Positions 24,492 to 33,762 of a stretch of 64,000 nucleotides of DNA are shown here, piece after piece. Each line of letters starts with the position of its first letter. Positions within the stretch are counted from its first letter, which is position 1. Source of the DNA: Bordetella parapertussis (lineage in GTDB: Bacteria; Pseudomonadota; Gammaproteobacteria; Burkholderiales; Casimicrobiaceae); contig CALQLA020000020.1 in assembly GCA_943331295.2 (NCBI GenBank), forward strand, positions 1-64,000. Direction: 5' to 3'. Below the pieces are notes generated by a model that had not been told where the DNA came from, did no database searches, and saw only the letters and a program-made list of their open reading frames with translations. A program made the position numbers and the translations under genes.

Positions 24492-24794
24492 CTAGTTGGT
24501 TGCGAGTTCCAGCACCACGTCGCCCGAGACCGGGTCGGTGACGCCCACGCCTCCGCCCAGGTCCTCCAGCGTATCGCGGAAGCTGTCCAGCATGCCGATC
24601 ATCACCGGCCTCGCCGCCACCAGGGCCTCGTGGCTTTCCCACTCGCCGATCACGCAGTAGGCCCGGTCGCCCGTCTTGATCATCGAAAACCGGCGCATGC
24701 CCCGCAACTGCGGATTGAGCCTGCGGTGCGCGTCCAGAAACGCTTCGTCGCGCCCGGGCTTCACCCGGAAACGCACGACATTGAACGTGGTCAT
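24492..24794 (-). CDS. Antibiotic-biosynthesis-monooxygenase-fold (ABM) protein
   Basis: The product is 100 aa with the ferredoxin-like dimeric alpha/beta-barrel pattern of ABM proteins (VVRFRVKPGRDEAFLDAHR, then YCVIGEWESHEAL). Members range from haem-degrading to quinone-forming enzymes, and many have no known activity. The start follows a strong AGGAGG ribosome site (complement at 24802-24807), which decides against the longer frame. Confidence 0.75.
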   Translation of the reverse strand: MTTFNVVRFRVKPGRDEAFLDAHRRLNPQLRGMRRFSMIKTGDRAYCVIGEWESHEALVAARPVMIGMLDSFRDTLEDLGGGVGVTDPVSGDVVLELATN

Positions 24795-24939
24795 GGCATT
24801 GCCTCCTGGTCGTTCGGCCGCGCTTCGGCGACGCCGCCCCCGGCCCGCGCGGCCAGCCGGCACCGGAGAACCGCCATCATGCCGCCGCGCGCCTCGGCAG
24901 ACAATCCGGCAGGGTCAGCGGCGGTTGCCGCTGCGCACA

Positions 24940-27900
24940 CTAGCGCGGGACGGCGGCAAAGGCATGGGCGCGCAGAAGCTCGAAGGGCAATCCCGGCGGC
25001 GTTCCGCCCAGCGCCTTCGGCGAGAACTTATCCCACAGCGCGCGCGCGCGGTCCGGCGCGCCCGCCGCGACCTGGCCCAGCATCGCCATCCCAAGCAGGT
25101 AGCGCGCGCGAATCTCCGTCCCGCCCTGCCCGCTGACCAGCATCGCGTCGGCGACCGGCCCGAATCCCTTGGGATTGCGATCCGCCGCATGGCCCAGCAG
25201 CACCGGCCACGCGACCTGCGCGCCGTAGAGATTATTGAGGCAGGCCGCGCCGCGCAACGCATTGAGCACGTTGCGACCCTCCGCCGGCGACAGGAACGGC
25301 AGCACACGCGTCGCGAGGCGCGCCGCGGCGTAGGGGCTGTCGCCGGGCGGGGGATTGTCGCAGCCGTCGAGGATGCGGGCGCCCTGGTCCAGCTGAGCCT
25401 CGGGAATCTGCGAGGGCATCGGCAGCACCAGCGGCCCGGTGGCGATGCCGAACAGCGCGTCCTTGACCAGGCGGGCAGCGAGCATGGCGGGCTCCGTCCC
25501 GAACTGACGCGTGACCGAGAGATTCGACGGCGTCGGCAGCGGCGGGCGCCCGCCGATCACCTCGGCGATCGGGAACGGCGACAGGACGACGTCCACGATC
25601 CCCGGCCAGAACTGGTCGAAGAAACGGTCGCGATCGGCGTTCGAATCGAGGTAGGGGTGGTAATCGGAGTTCGCGGCGACCGTGCTCGCCCCGAGCCACG
25701 GCCCGAACAGCGCCTTGTTGCCGACGATGCGGAAGGTGATGTCCGCCTGGTTGGCGACCTCGACGCGCAGCAACTGGCGCAGCAGGCGCGGGGGCATGCC
25801 GGCGAACCCGTCACCGGGAATCGCGATGCGACCGTGCGGCTTGCCCACCAGCAGCGTGTCGCCGTCGTCGAGCGCCACGACGAGATAGTCGTCGAATGCC
25901 TGGTCCATCGCCTTGAGGACGGAGATGAAGCGGTCCGGATGCGTCTCGTAGGTCTGCAACCACTGTGCGAACAGACCGTCCTCGTTCAGGTAGCGGCCGA
26001 CCTGCCGGTAGAACTCGACCGAGAAGAGCCCGGCCACGCCGCTGATCCACGGGTTCGACGGCTCGGAAATGACGAGGTCGTAGGTCTTCCCGCCGGCGGC
26101 GAAGAACGACTTGGCGTCGTCGATGTGGACGGCGCTGCGCGGGTCCGCGTACACGCTGCGGTTGAGATCGCCGAAGTGCCGCGCGAGTGCCACCACCTGC
26201 GGCTCGATCTCGATCGTGTCGAGGTGACGGACCCGGGGATCGGCAAGCAGCGCCTCGCCGGTGATCGCGGACCCGAAGCCGATATTCGCCACGCGTGCCG
26301 GCGCGGCGTGGAGCAGCAGCGGGATCGCCCCCAGCAGCGTCATCGTCACCTGGTCGGGGGCATAGCCGTAGTCGTTGAGGATCGCGCTGGCATCGGGCTT
26401 GCCGTTGGTCTTGATCATGACGAAGTCGCCTTTGCGCTCGACCGATATGGTCGCCGTCTTGCCGTGGGCGAGCTCGAGCACCTTCCCGGCGGCCACGGCC
26501 TTCCCCGTCCGGAACACCCCCGATGTGATCTTCTGCGGGTCGAAGGTCGCGGCGACAGCCGCCGTGCCGGCGACGCAGGCCACGAGCGCCGCGATCGCGT
26601 ACTTGACCCGCCGGGTGCCGCCGAACGCGACCAGCAGCACCGCGCCCAGCGCGACGTCGACGAGGGCGCCGGCGCCGATCAGGTACTCGAGTCCCAGCCA
26701 CGGCAAGCCGATGTGGACGGCGAACAACAGGCCGGCGATGGCGCCCAGGGTGTTCGCGCTGTAGATGCGCCCGATCGCACGCTCGCCTTCACCGGCGACC
26801 GAAAACAGAACCCGGGTCGCCAGCGGAAGCGTCATGCCCGCGCAGAACGTCGCGGGAAACATGACCAGCGACGCCACGCCGTAGCGCAGCAGGTTGAACA
26901 ATGCGTAGCCTCCATCCGTTCGCGGCAGCACGCCCATCGCCCAGGCGACCAGGTCGAACGACAGGCTGTGGAGCGGCACGGTCGCCAGCGCCGCGGCGCC
27001 CATCGCGATCTGGACGCGCCCCAGCAGGATGCCGGGATGCGCGGCCGTATCGATGCGGCGCCGGACCCAGAGCCCACCCAGCGCAAGGCCAAGCACGAAC
27101 GCGGACAGCATCAACTCGAACGAATGCGTGGCGCCGCCCAGCACCAGCGACAGCATGCGGATCCAGCCGATCTCGTAGATGAACGACGACGCGCCGGTCA
27201 GGAACGACACGGCGAGCAGCAGCTTCGTCATCGTGGCAGCGGGCAGGCTGCGCTCCGCTGCCTTCGCGGGGGCGGCGGATGCCGCGGCTGCTGCCGCCGT
27301 CGCCGCCCGCCGCGCGGCGTCGCGCTTCGATGCGGGGCGCGCCGCCGGGGCCGGCGGCGCCGGCGCGGTCGGCACGGGCATCGGGGCCGGCGCGGCTTGC
27401 GGCGTCGCGGCGTTGCATCGCCACAGCACAATCGCTGCAATCGCGAGATTGACGGTCCCCGCCGCGGCGATCGCCCCGAAGAGCCCCGCGGCGGGAATGA
27501 GGACGAAGCCCGCCAGCAGCACGCCCAACGCGCCGCCGAGGCTGTTGGCGGCATAGAGCGTGGCGATCGACCGGCCCTCGGTCGCCGGCGCGTGGCGTGC
27601 TGCCGCCGATGCGTACAGCGGAAACGTGGCGCCGAGCAGTATCGACTGCGGAAGGATCAGCAGGATCGCGAGACCCCATTTCGCCGCGACGAACGGCATG
27701 CCGTCGATGTGCTGCGAGAATGCGAGTTCGTGGAAGCCCCCGGTCGCGGCGACGAACAGCGGATGGAACGCGAGCGCGCAGAGGCCGATCGCCGCCTCGA
27801 CCAAGGCATAGGTGCGCAACGGCGCCGAAAGCCTCAGGCCGGATCGCGCGGTCAAGCCTGCGCCGACCGCCATGCCACCCATGAAGATGGCGAGCACCAG

Positions 27901-28029
27901 CGTCTGCGCATAGGCCGCATGGCCCAGGAAAAGCTTGAGGTAGTGGGTCCAGATCGATTCGTAGATCAGGCCCGCGAACCCCGAGGCGAAAAAGACGAGG
28001 TCCCGGTATCGATTCAGCGGATGGCGCAC
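24940..28029 (-). CDS. Large membrane protein with spermidine-synthase-like (methyltransferase-fold) domain
   Basis: The product is 1029 aa. Two blocks of hydrophobic helices (about 1-210 and 275-510), each starting with a similar motif (FFASGFAGLIYESIWTHYL and FLTGASSFIYEIGWIRML), are separated by an Ala/Pro/Lys-rich linker (about 215-270). A soluble polyamine-synthase-like domain follows (about 530-800), with NIGFGSAITGEALL and DLVISEPSNPWISG. A helical C-terminal part (about 850-1029) has no recognisable motif. Such fused proteins are widespread, but their substrates are unknown; spermidine production should not be assumed. No operon partner. Confidence 0.82.
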   Translation of the reverse strand: MRHPLNRYRDLVFFASGFAGLIYESIWTHYLKLFLGHAAYAQTLVLAIFMGGMAVGAGLTARSGLRLSAPLRTYALVEAAIGLCALAFHPLFVAATGGFHELAFSQHIDGMPFVAAKWGLAILLILPQSILLGATFPLYASAAARHAPATEGRSIATLYAANSLGGALGVLLAGFVLIPAAGLFGAIAAAGTVNLAIAAIVLWRCNAATPQAAPAPMPVPTAPAPPAPAARPASKRDAARRAATAAAAAASAAPAKAAERSLPAATMTKLLLAVSFLTGASSFIYEIGWIRMLSLVLGGATHSFELMLSAFVLGLALGGLWVRRRIDTAAHPGILLGRVQIAMGAAALATVPLHSLSFDLVAWAMGVLPRTDGGYALFNLLRYGVASLVMFPATFCAGMTLPLATRVLFSVAGEGERAIGRIYSANTLGAIAGLLFAVHIGLPWLGLEYLIGAGALVDVALGAVLLVAFGGTRRVKYAIAALVACVAGTAAVAATFDPQKITSGVFRTGKAVAAGKVLELAHGKTATISVERKGDFVMIKTNGKPDASAILNDYGYAPDQVTMTLLGAIPLLLHAAPARVANIGFGSAITGEALLADPRVRHLDTIEIEPQVVALARHFGDLNRSVYADPRSAVHIDDAKSFFAAGGKTYDLVISEPSNPWISGVAGLFSVEFYRQVGRYLNEDGLFAQWLQTYETHPDRFISVLKAMDQAFDDYLVVALDDGDTLLVGKPHGRIAIPGDGFAGMPPRLLRQLLRVEVANQADITFRIVGNKALFGPWLGASTVAANSDYHPYLDSNADRDRFFDQFWPGIVDVVLSPFPIAEVIGGRPPLPTPSNLSVTRQFGTEPAMLAARLVKDALFGIATGPLVLPMPSQIPEAQLDQGARILDGCDNPPPGDSPYAAARLATRVLPFLSPAEGRNVLNALRGAACLNNLYGAQVAWPVLLGHAADRNPKGFGPVADAMLVSGQGGTEIRARYLLGMAMLGQVAAGAPDRARALWDKFSPKALGGTPPGLPFELLRAHAFAAVPR

Positions 28030-28219
28030 CGGTCAGCCCGCCCTGGCGACGCGAAAGCCGGACGCGCGGTTCGAATCGGATGGCAGGCGATGGCGCATGA
28101 GGCAGCGGGGATTGTCCGGATCGGCGGGGCGTCGGGCGCGACATCCTCCGGCCGACGGCGATTCTACCGTGGGTGGAGTGGCATGGGCGGAGTTCCCTTG
28201 CGCCGACGCCAGATTGCGT

Positions 28220-29326
28220 TCAGCGGGCCCGTGTCCCCGGCGGCGCGGTGCTGCCGCGGATCACCAGTTCGAACGGAAGCGTCTGGTACGGCTCGTGCGG
28301 CCGGGCTTCCAGCCGCGCGATCACCTGCTCCGCCGCGGCGCGGCCGACGGCGACGATCGGCGTGCCGATGGAGGTCAGCGGCGGGGTCTGCGTCGCGCCG
28401 AGGTCGGTATTGTCGACGCCGGTGATCGAGATGTCGGCGGGGATGCGCACGCCCGCCTCGCGGCAGGCGATCATCCCGCCCACCGCGAAGACGTCGTTGG
28501 TGGCGACCACTGCCGTCGGCCGCGACTTCGCCGCCAGCAGCCGGTGCATCATGCCGGCCGCAGCCGCGAGGTCGATCGGGCCGTACTGCGCGCAACGCTC
28601 GTCGAACGCGATTCCCGCCTGCGCCAGCGCCGCGCGCATGCCGGCACCCCGCTCGGTCGCGCGATCGTTGCCGTCGGTGATGGCGGAGAGGAGGCCGAAG
28701 CGCTGGTGCCCGAGCCCGATCAGGTGCCGGGTCATCTCGAACGTCGCGGCGCGATTGTCGAAGCCGATGCTGGGACGCCGCCGCATCGGGTCGACGCCCC
28801 AGGTCAGCACGTAAGGTCGGCCATAGTTGGCGAGCAGCGCGAACAGCGCGGGATCGTGGTGCAGCCCGACGAAGACGAAGGCGTCGACGCCTCGGCTGAC
28901 CAGCTGCCCGGTGATGCGAACCTCGGCTGCAAGGTCGTAGTGGTGCTCGGCCAGCACCAGCGAATAGCCCTTCGGGTCGAGCACGGTCTGCATCGCGCTG
29001 CTGGTGCGCGCGTACAGCGCGTAGTTGAACGACGGCACCACCGCGCCCACCATCTGGCTGCGGTGGCTGCGCAGCGCGCGCGCGGCGCCGTGCGGCACGT
29101 AGGCGAGCTTGGCGACGGCGTCGCGCACCCGCTGCCGCGTGTCGGCATCCACCTGCCCGGGCAAGTTGATCACGCGCGACACGGTGGCGGTCGACACGCC
29201 CGCGAGGCGGGCAACGTCCTTCGCGCTCGCGCGCCGGCCGTTGCGGGCGGGGACTTCGCGGTCTGGCGGCGGGGTGGGCATCGTGGCGTTCGGCGCGGTG
29301 CGCGGCGGATCCGGTATCGTTTGCAT
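28220..29326 (-). CDS. LacI-family transcriptional regulator
   Basis: The product is 368 aa from the ATG at 29326. It has a LacI helix-turn-helix (KDVARLAGVSTATVSRVIN) near residue 40 and a periplasmic-binding-protein-like effector domain with CREAGVRIPADISITGVDN near the end. The N-terminal extension before the helix-turn-helix is unusually long; an ATG at 29281 is an alternative start. It is divergent from a sugar-type ABC binding-protein gene and probably controlled that locus, most of which has decayed. Confidence 0.9.
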   Translation of the reverse strand: MQTIPDPPRTAPNATMPTPPPDREVPARNGRRASAKDVARLAGVSTATVSRVINLPGQVDADTRQRVRDAVAKLAYVPHGAARALRSHRSQMVGAVVPSFNYALYARTSSAMQTVLDPKGYSLVLAEHHYDLAAEVRITGQLVSRGVDAFVFVGLHHDPALFALLANYGRPYVLTWGVDPMRRRPSIGFDNRAATFEMTRHLIGLGHQRFGLLSAITDGNDRATERGAGMRAALAQAGIAFDERCAQYGPIDLAAAAGMMHRLLAAKSRPTAVVATNDVFAVGGMIACREAGVRIPADISITGVDNTDLGATQTPPLTSIGTPIVAVGRAAAEQVIARLEARPHEPYQTLPFELVIRGSTAPPGTRAR

Positions 29327-29393
29327 TGCATTGGAGCCGGCGGGGCGCGATCCCTTCCTGAGCAGGGGGTCGTGTCGCCGGCGACTCGCTGGC

Positions 29394-29409
29394 AACGTTA
29401 ATGTAAACG
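29394..29409. promoter_or_regulatory. Candidate LacI-type operator
   Basis: The intergenic region between the divergent LacI and binding-protein genes contains CGTTAATGTAAACG with symmetric CGTT/AACG ends (29396-29409), preceded by AA. It is an AT-rich island in GC-rich DNA, 67 bp upstream of the LacI start and 87 bp upstream of the binding-protein ATG. Confidence 0.4.
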
Positions 29410-29496
29410 AATACAAAAAAACCGGCTACGGGGCGCGACAGAGAGCGCGGACCCGCCGTCGGACCCGCCGTTTTCCCACCGCCTGGAGGCAACCCG

Positions 29497-30426
29497 ATGA
29501 CAAAGCGCGCTCCCGAAGACCGCGCTCCGCTCCTTCCCCGCCGCCGCGAGCTGCTGCGGCACGGTGCGGCCCTCGGCATCGCCGGCGCGCTGGGACCGCA
29601 GTTCGCGGGTTCCGCGTTCGCGCAGGCCGACGACCTCGCGCCGTACAAGGCCGCGAAGATCAACTGGCGGCAGGTCGAAGGCGAGTCGATCACGGTCGCC
29701 GTGATTCCCGCCAGCTACTTCGAGAACCTGATCTCGCTGCAGCCGCAGTTCGAGGCGCTCACCGGGATCAAGCTGCGCTTCGAGAAGGTGCCGCCGGGCC
29801 AGGTCCGCCAGAAGGCGCTGCTCGACCTGTCGTCGAAGACGGCAACCTACGCGACGCATGCCGCCGACCCGATGTACTACCCGCTCTATGTCGCCAACAA
29901 GTGGGTGGAACCGCTCGACCGCTACCTCAACGACGCCACGCTGACCGACGGCGCCTGGTTCAAGTTCGACGACATCATCAAGGCCTGGCGCGACGCCGAC
30001 TCGATCGACGGCAAGCGCGTGACGTCGATCTGGAACTGGGGCTTCCCGATCAACGCGGCGCTGTCCGATCGCGCGAAGAAGGCGACGTGGCTGTTCGTCG
30101 AATGGGCGGCGTCCGCGGAAACGCAGGCGCGCACGTCGTGGAAGTTCGCCGGCCCCGCCAAGCGCTCTGGCATCAACCGGGTCTCGCAGTGGCGCTCGCC
30201 GGAGTTCGCGGCGGCGATGAAGGACGCCGGCGACAACTTCATCCCGGCGGCGATCGAGTCGCTGGAGCAGGACACCGACGTCGATTGGCGGCCGCGCGTG
30301 CCGCAGTGGCCCGCGATCGGCGAGGCCATGGGCACCGCCGTGCAGTCGGCGCTCGTCGGCCAGAAGAAACCGAAGGAAGCGCTGGACGAGGCGCAGGCCC
30401 GCATCCAGCAGATCCTGAAGGGCTGA
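29497..30426 (+). CDS. Sugar-type ABC transporter substrate-binding protein, internally deleted
   Basis: The product is 309 aa. It starts with a Tat-like signal (RRRELLRHGAALG, then hydrophobic, then SAFAQ). Residues about 45-160 match lobe 1 of family-1 solute-binding proteins and residues about 175-309 match the C-terminal part (IWNWGFPINAALS...). The middle is missing: family members are about 430-450 aa, and here DADSIDGK runs straight into RVTSIWNWG near nt 30013-30020. The deletion kept the frame, but the protein cannot have a normal ligand site. No permease or ATPase genes follow. It has a good GGAGG ribosome site. Confidence 0.75.
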   Translation: MTKRAPEDRAPLLPRRRELLRHGAALGIAGALGPQFAGSAFAQADDLAPYKAAKINWRQVEGESITVAVIPASYFENLISLQPQFEALTGIKLRFEKVPPGQVRQKALLDLSSKTATYATHAADPMYYPLYVANKWVEPLDRYLNDATLTDGAWFKFDDIIKAWRDADSIDGKRVTSIWNWGFPINAALSDRAKKATWLFVEWAASAETQARTSWKFAGPAKRSGINRVSQWRSPEFAAAMKDAGDNFIPAAIESLEQDTDVDWRPRVPQWPAIGEAMGTAVQSALVGQKKPKEALDEAQARIQQILKG

Positions 30427-30588
30427 GATGACTGCCCCCACGCTCACTCCCGTTCGCTGCCCCCCGGGGGGGCGCGTCAGCGGCCTTCGGGCGGCCGGGC
30501 GGCCGCTGAGATGACTGCCCCCACGCTCACTCCCGTTCGCTGCCCCCCGGGGGGGCGCGTCAGCGGCCTTCGGGCGGCCGGGCGGCCG
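30423..30588. repeat. Two tandem 83-bp GC-rich repeats
   Basis: Units 30423-30505 and 30506-30588 are identical and head-to-tail. The first begins on the stop codon of the binding-protein gene. Each has a CCCCCCGGGGGGG palindrome and GGCCTTCGGGCGGCCGGGC, related in inverse orientation to the 68-bp repeats at 20508. The array lies at the junction with a sulfatase fragment that has lost its N-terminus. Confidence 0.92.
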
Positions 30589-30601
30589 CTGAGGACCGCC
30601 G

Positions 30602-31396
30602 ATGGGTGAGAGGTCGCGGCCTGCGCCGTCGCTCGAGAAATCGGGACAGATCGACAACACGGTGATCATCTTCCTGTCCGACAACGGCGCGTGCGCCGAG
30701 GACATACCGGAGTCCGTGACCATCGACGAGCTCGTCAACAAGCTGATGATCGCGAAGTCGCACACCCGCGCCGGCGAGCCGGTCCACTTCGGCAACGATC
30801 CGGCGCGGATGCCCGGCCCCGAGAACACCTACCAGAGCTACGGCGGCGCGTGGGCCAACCTGTCCAACACGCCGTTTCGCTTCTACAAGCACTGGATTCA
30901 CGAGGGCGGAATCTCGACGCCGCTGATCGTGCACTGGCCGCAGGGCATCGCCGCGAAGGGCGCGATCCGGCACGCGCCGGGCTACCTGCCCGACATCATG
31001 GCGACGATCCTCGACGTCACCGGCACCGCGTATCCCGAGATCTTCGACGGCAGGCCGATCGAGCCGCTCGAAGGCCGGTCGCTGGCGCCGGTGTTCGACC
31101 GCGACGGTCTCGAGCGACCGCCGATGTTCTGGGAACACGAGGGCAATGCCGCGGTGCGCATCGGCAAGTGGAAGCTCGTCCGCGACTACCCCCGGCCGTG
31201 GGAACTCTACGACATGGAAGCCGACCGGACCGAGCTGCACGACCTGGCAGCGGCGCATCCGGATCGGGTCGCCGAGATGGCGCGCCAGTACGACGCGTGA
31301 GCCGCGCGCTGCGGCGTGATCCCGCGCGAGGAGATCCTCGCGCTGATGGGGCGCCAGGGCGTGACCCGCGCCTTCTGGGAGAAGCCGGAGGGATGA
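30602..31396 (+). pseudogene. Arylsulfatase remnant: N-terminus missing, in-frame TGA near the C-terminus
   Basis: From about 30629 the frame matches the C-terminal half of type I sulfatases: [17 protein letters not shown], then [48 protein letters not shown] and [17 protein letters not shown]. The N-terminal half, with the Cys that becomes formylglycine, is absent. At 31298-31300 a TGA interrupts the frame after YDA. Reading continues in the same frame as [20 protein letters not shown] to a stop at 31394-31396, a normal sulfatase ending in which the TGA position is usually Trp. So one TGG-to-TGA change plus a large 5' deletion inactivated it. Confidence 0.85.
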
Positions 31397-31482
31397 ACGC
31401 GCAGGGCCGTGCCGGGCGCGACTGCCGGAGCGGGCGGCGCGGACGCAATCCGGCGCGCGCGCGCCCGACGCGGTGCAGGGCG

Positions 31483-31941
31483 ATGGCGAAGGCGACGCGC
31501 CACGTGACCGATGCCGAGCGTGCCGGATGGTCGTTCGTGTTCCACCTGCAGTTGCCGGAGCCCGCCCGCCGGCAGGCGCGGCAGGCCGTCGCCGGGCTTC
31601 CGTGGTGGCTGCCGCTCGAGCACGCCTCGTGGCAACGGCCGGAGGGCGCCGGGACGCACGTCCATGCACGGCCCGACCATCCGGTGGTGCACGTGTCCTG
31701 GAACGACTGCGCGGCCTACTGCGCGTGGTCCGGCACGCGGCTGCCCACCGAGGCCGAGTGGGAGTTCGCCGCGCGCGGTGGGCGCGACGGCCTGCGCTTT
31801 CCGTGGGGCGACGACCTCATGCAGGACGCGGTGCCGCGCTGCAACGTCTGGCGCGGCGTTTTTCCCGACGCGCCGGCGTCCGATTGGCGGCCGGAGCCGG
31901 TGCCGGCGCGCGCGTTCGAGCCGAACGGCTACGGCCTGTAG
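31483..31941 (+). pseudogene. Formylglycine-generating enzyme (SUMF1-type) fragment
   Basis: The open frame gives 152 aa. It contains [19 protein letters not shown], then [20 protein letters not shown] and [25 protein letters not shown], all central segments of the FGE-sulfatase domain. The N-terminal start of the domain is missing, and the frame stops at NGYGL, where homologues continue into the Asn-Val-Trp-Glu-Trp core and the catalytic Cys pair. A REP pair begins 13 bp after the stop. This enzyme activates sulfatases by converting Cys to formylglycine, so its decay beside a decayed sulfatase is consistent. Confidence 0.82.
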
Positions 31942-31953
31942 CCGTCAACGTCT

Positions 31954-32047
31954 GCCGTAGCCCGGGTTGAGCGAACGCGAAACCCGGGTGGACCGTGCCG
32001 ATTGCCGCAACCACCCGGGCTTCGCTCGCGCTCAACCCGGGCTACGC
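31954..32047. repeat. Inverted pair of REP-like elements
   Basis: A REP-like unit at 31954-31991 and a second in opposite orientation at 32011-32047 each carry GTAGCCCGGGTTGAGCG and a matching far arm. The two units are inverted copies of each other with a few differences, 19 bp apart. They lie between the FGE fragment and the convergent acyl-CoA ligase gene. Confidence 0.88.
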
Positions 32048-32083
32048 GATGCCGGATCCCCGCGCGGCGAGCGGCAACGGGCG

Positions 32084-33706
32084 CTAGCCGGCGCGCGTCA
32101 CCTGCTTCACGAGCTCCGGCCGCCGGATCTTGCCGGTGGGCGTCATCGGCAGCTCGGGCAGCACGATCAGTTCCTCGGGCAGCTTGTAGTCGGCCACCCG
32201 GCCGCGCAGGAACGCCACGACCTCGTCGAGCGTCAGCACGGCACCCGGCTGCACCACGACGCACATGCAGTTCTTCTCGCCCAGCCGGAGGTCGGGCGTG
32301 CCGACGATGGCGACCTGCACGATCTTCGGGTGCTCGTAGAGAAGTTCCTCGATCTCGCGCGGGAAGTACTTCTTGCCGCCGCGGTTGATGATCTCCTTCT
32401 TCCGCCCCGCGATCCGGACGTTGCCCTCGCGGTCCACGAACTGGCCCAGGTCGCCGCTCCGGAACCAGCCGTCGGCGGTGAAGGCGTCGCGATTGGCCGT
32501 CGGGTTGTCGAGGTAGCCCAGGTGGACCGACGGCCCGACCGCGGCGATCTCGCCCACCTCGCCGAACGGCACGTCGTTGCCCGCGTCGTCGATGATGCGC
32601 AGCCCCATCGTCGCCACGCAGTGGCCGACCGTGCCGTTGACCTTCAGCGGGTCGTCGGTGAGGCGGGTGAACGCGTGATAGCCGGTCTCGAGCATGCCGT
32701 AGAGTTCGATCAGCTTGGCGCGCGGCACCGCGACCTGGAACGCCTTGATGGTCTCCACCGCCGCCGACGCGCCGCCGGTGATCACGATCCGCAGCGACGA
32801 CAGGTCGCGCTTCGCGAGCGACGGCGCGTTGAGGATGGCGACGATCGACGCCGGCGCGGTCGGGATGTAGGTGACCTGCTCCTTCTCGATCAGGTCGAGC
32901 ACGCCCTCGGCCGAGAAGCGTTCCATCAGCACGACGCGGGCGCCGGCCATCACCGACTGCACCAGCGTCATGTAGCCCCAGTTGAGCCCCACCGGCAGGT
33001 AGTCGAGCAACACCTCGCGCTCGGTGACGGCAAGCTCCGCGTTGAAGGTCTCGCAGGCGAACAGCGTCGTCTCGAAGCAGTGCAGCACGCCCTTGGGATT
33101 GCCGGTGGTGCCCGACGTGAAGCACATCCGCATCACGTCGAGCGGCGACATGTGAACGCGGTCCTGCGGCGCGATCTCGGGCGTGCCGTCGACCACCTTC
33201 GCGAAGCTCGCCACGTCCGGCGCCGCGACGTCGTCGACGCAGACCATGAGCGACAGTTCGGCGAGCTTCGGCCGCAGGTCGCGGATCATCGCAAGGTAGT
33301 CGAAGCCCTTGAACTGCGCGGCGCAGACGTAGGCCTTCGACTTCGAGAAGCGCAGGATGTACTCGACCTCGGTGGCGCGGAAGTCGGCGCTGATCTTGTT
33401 GGCGACGGCGCCGATCAGCTCCAGCGCGAAGAAGACGACCGGGAACTCGATCCGGTTGGGGAGCTGCAGCGTCACGACGTCGCCGCGCGCGACGCCCTGC
33501 CGGCGCAGGAACTCGGCAAAGCGCTTGACCTCGACCCACAGCTGCCCGTAGGTGATCCGCCGCCGCGCGTCGCACATCGCCTCGCGGTCTGGCGTCTCAC
33601 GCGCGCGCTTTTCCAGCACCTGGGCGAAGGTCTCGCCCTTCCACCAGCCCTTCGCCCGGTAGTTCTCGATGTCCTGCGGGGTGGGCGGACGGGGTACGTC
33701 GATCAT
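32084..33706 (-). CDS. AMP-dependent acyl-CoA synthetase/ligase
   Basis: The product is 540 aa. ANL-superfamily motifs are present: the P-loop CFTSGTTGNPKGV, IELYGMLETG, GWFRSGDLG and the C-terminal catalytic Lys in MTPTGKIRRPEL. It activates a carboxylic acid as acyl-AMP and then acyl-CoA; the acid is not evident. The start is preceded by AAGGAG. It is downstream of SDR, amidohydrolase and liv genes on the same strand, which suggests that it activates the compound imported by that transporter or a breakdown product. Confidence 0.88.
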   Translation of the reverse strand: MIDVPRPPTPQDIENYRAKGWWKGETFAQVLEKRARETPDREAMCDARRRITYGQLWVEVKRFAEFLRRQGVARGDVVTLQLPNRIEFPVVFFALELIGAVANKISADFRATEVEYILRFSKSKAYVCAAQFKGFDYLAMIRDLRPKLAELSLMVCVDDVAAPDVASFAKVVDGTPEIAPQDRVHMSPLDVMRMCFTSGTTGNPKGVLHCFETTLFACETFNAELAVTEREVLLDYLPVGLNWGYMTLVQSVMAGARVVLMERFSAEGVLDLIEKEQVTYIPTAPASIVAILNAPSLAKRDLSSLRIVITGGASAAVETIKAFQVAVPRAKLIELYGMLETGYHAFTRLTDDPLKVNGTVGHCVATMGLRIIDDAGNDVPFGEVGEIAAVGPSVHLGYLDNPTANRDAFTADGWFRSGDLGQFVDREGNVRIAGRKKEIINRGGKKYFPREIEELLYEHPKIVQVAIVGTPDLRLGEKNCMCVVVQPGAVLTLDEVVAFLRGRVADYKLPEELIVLPELPMTPTGKIRRPELVKQVTRAG

Positions 33707-33762
33707 GATGGGCTCCTTGGGTTCGAGTATGCGGCGGCGGCGAAGCGGCGCGGGGGCCGGCG

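Noticed and set aside
24940..28029. Spermidine synthase for polyamine production
   Set aside because: The soluble enzyme is about 280-300 aa. This 1029-aa membrane fusion has only the methyltransferase-like fold in common, so the substrate should not be assumed.
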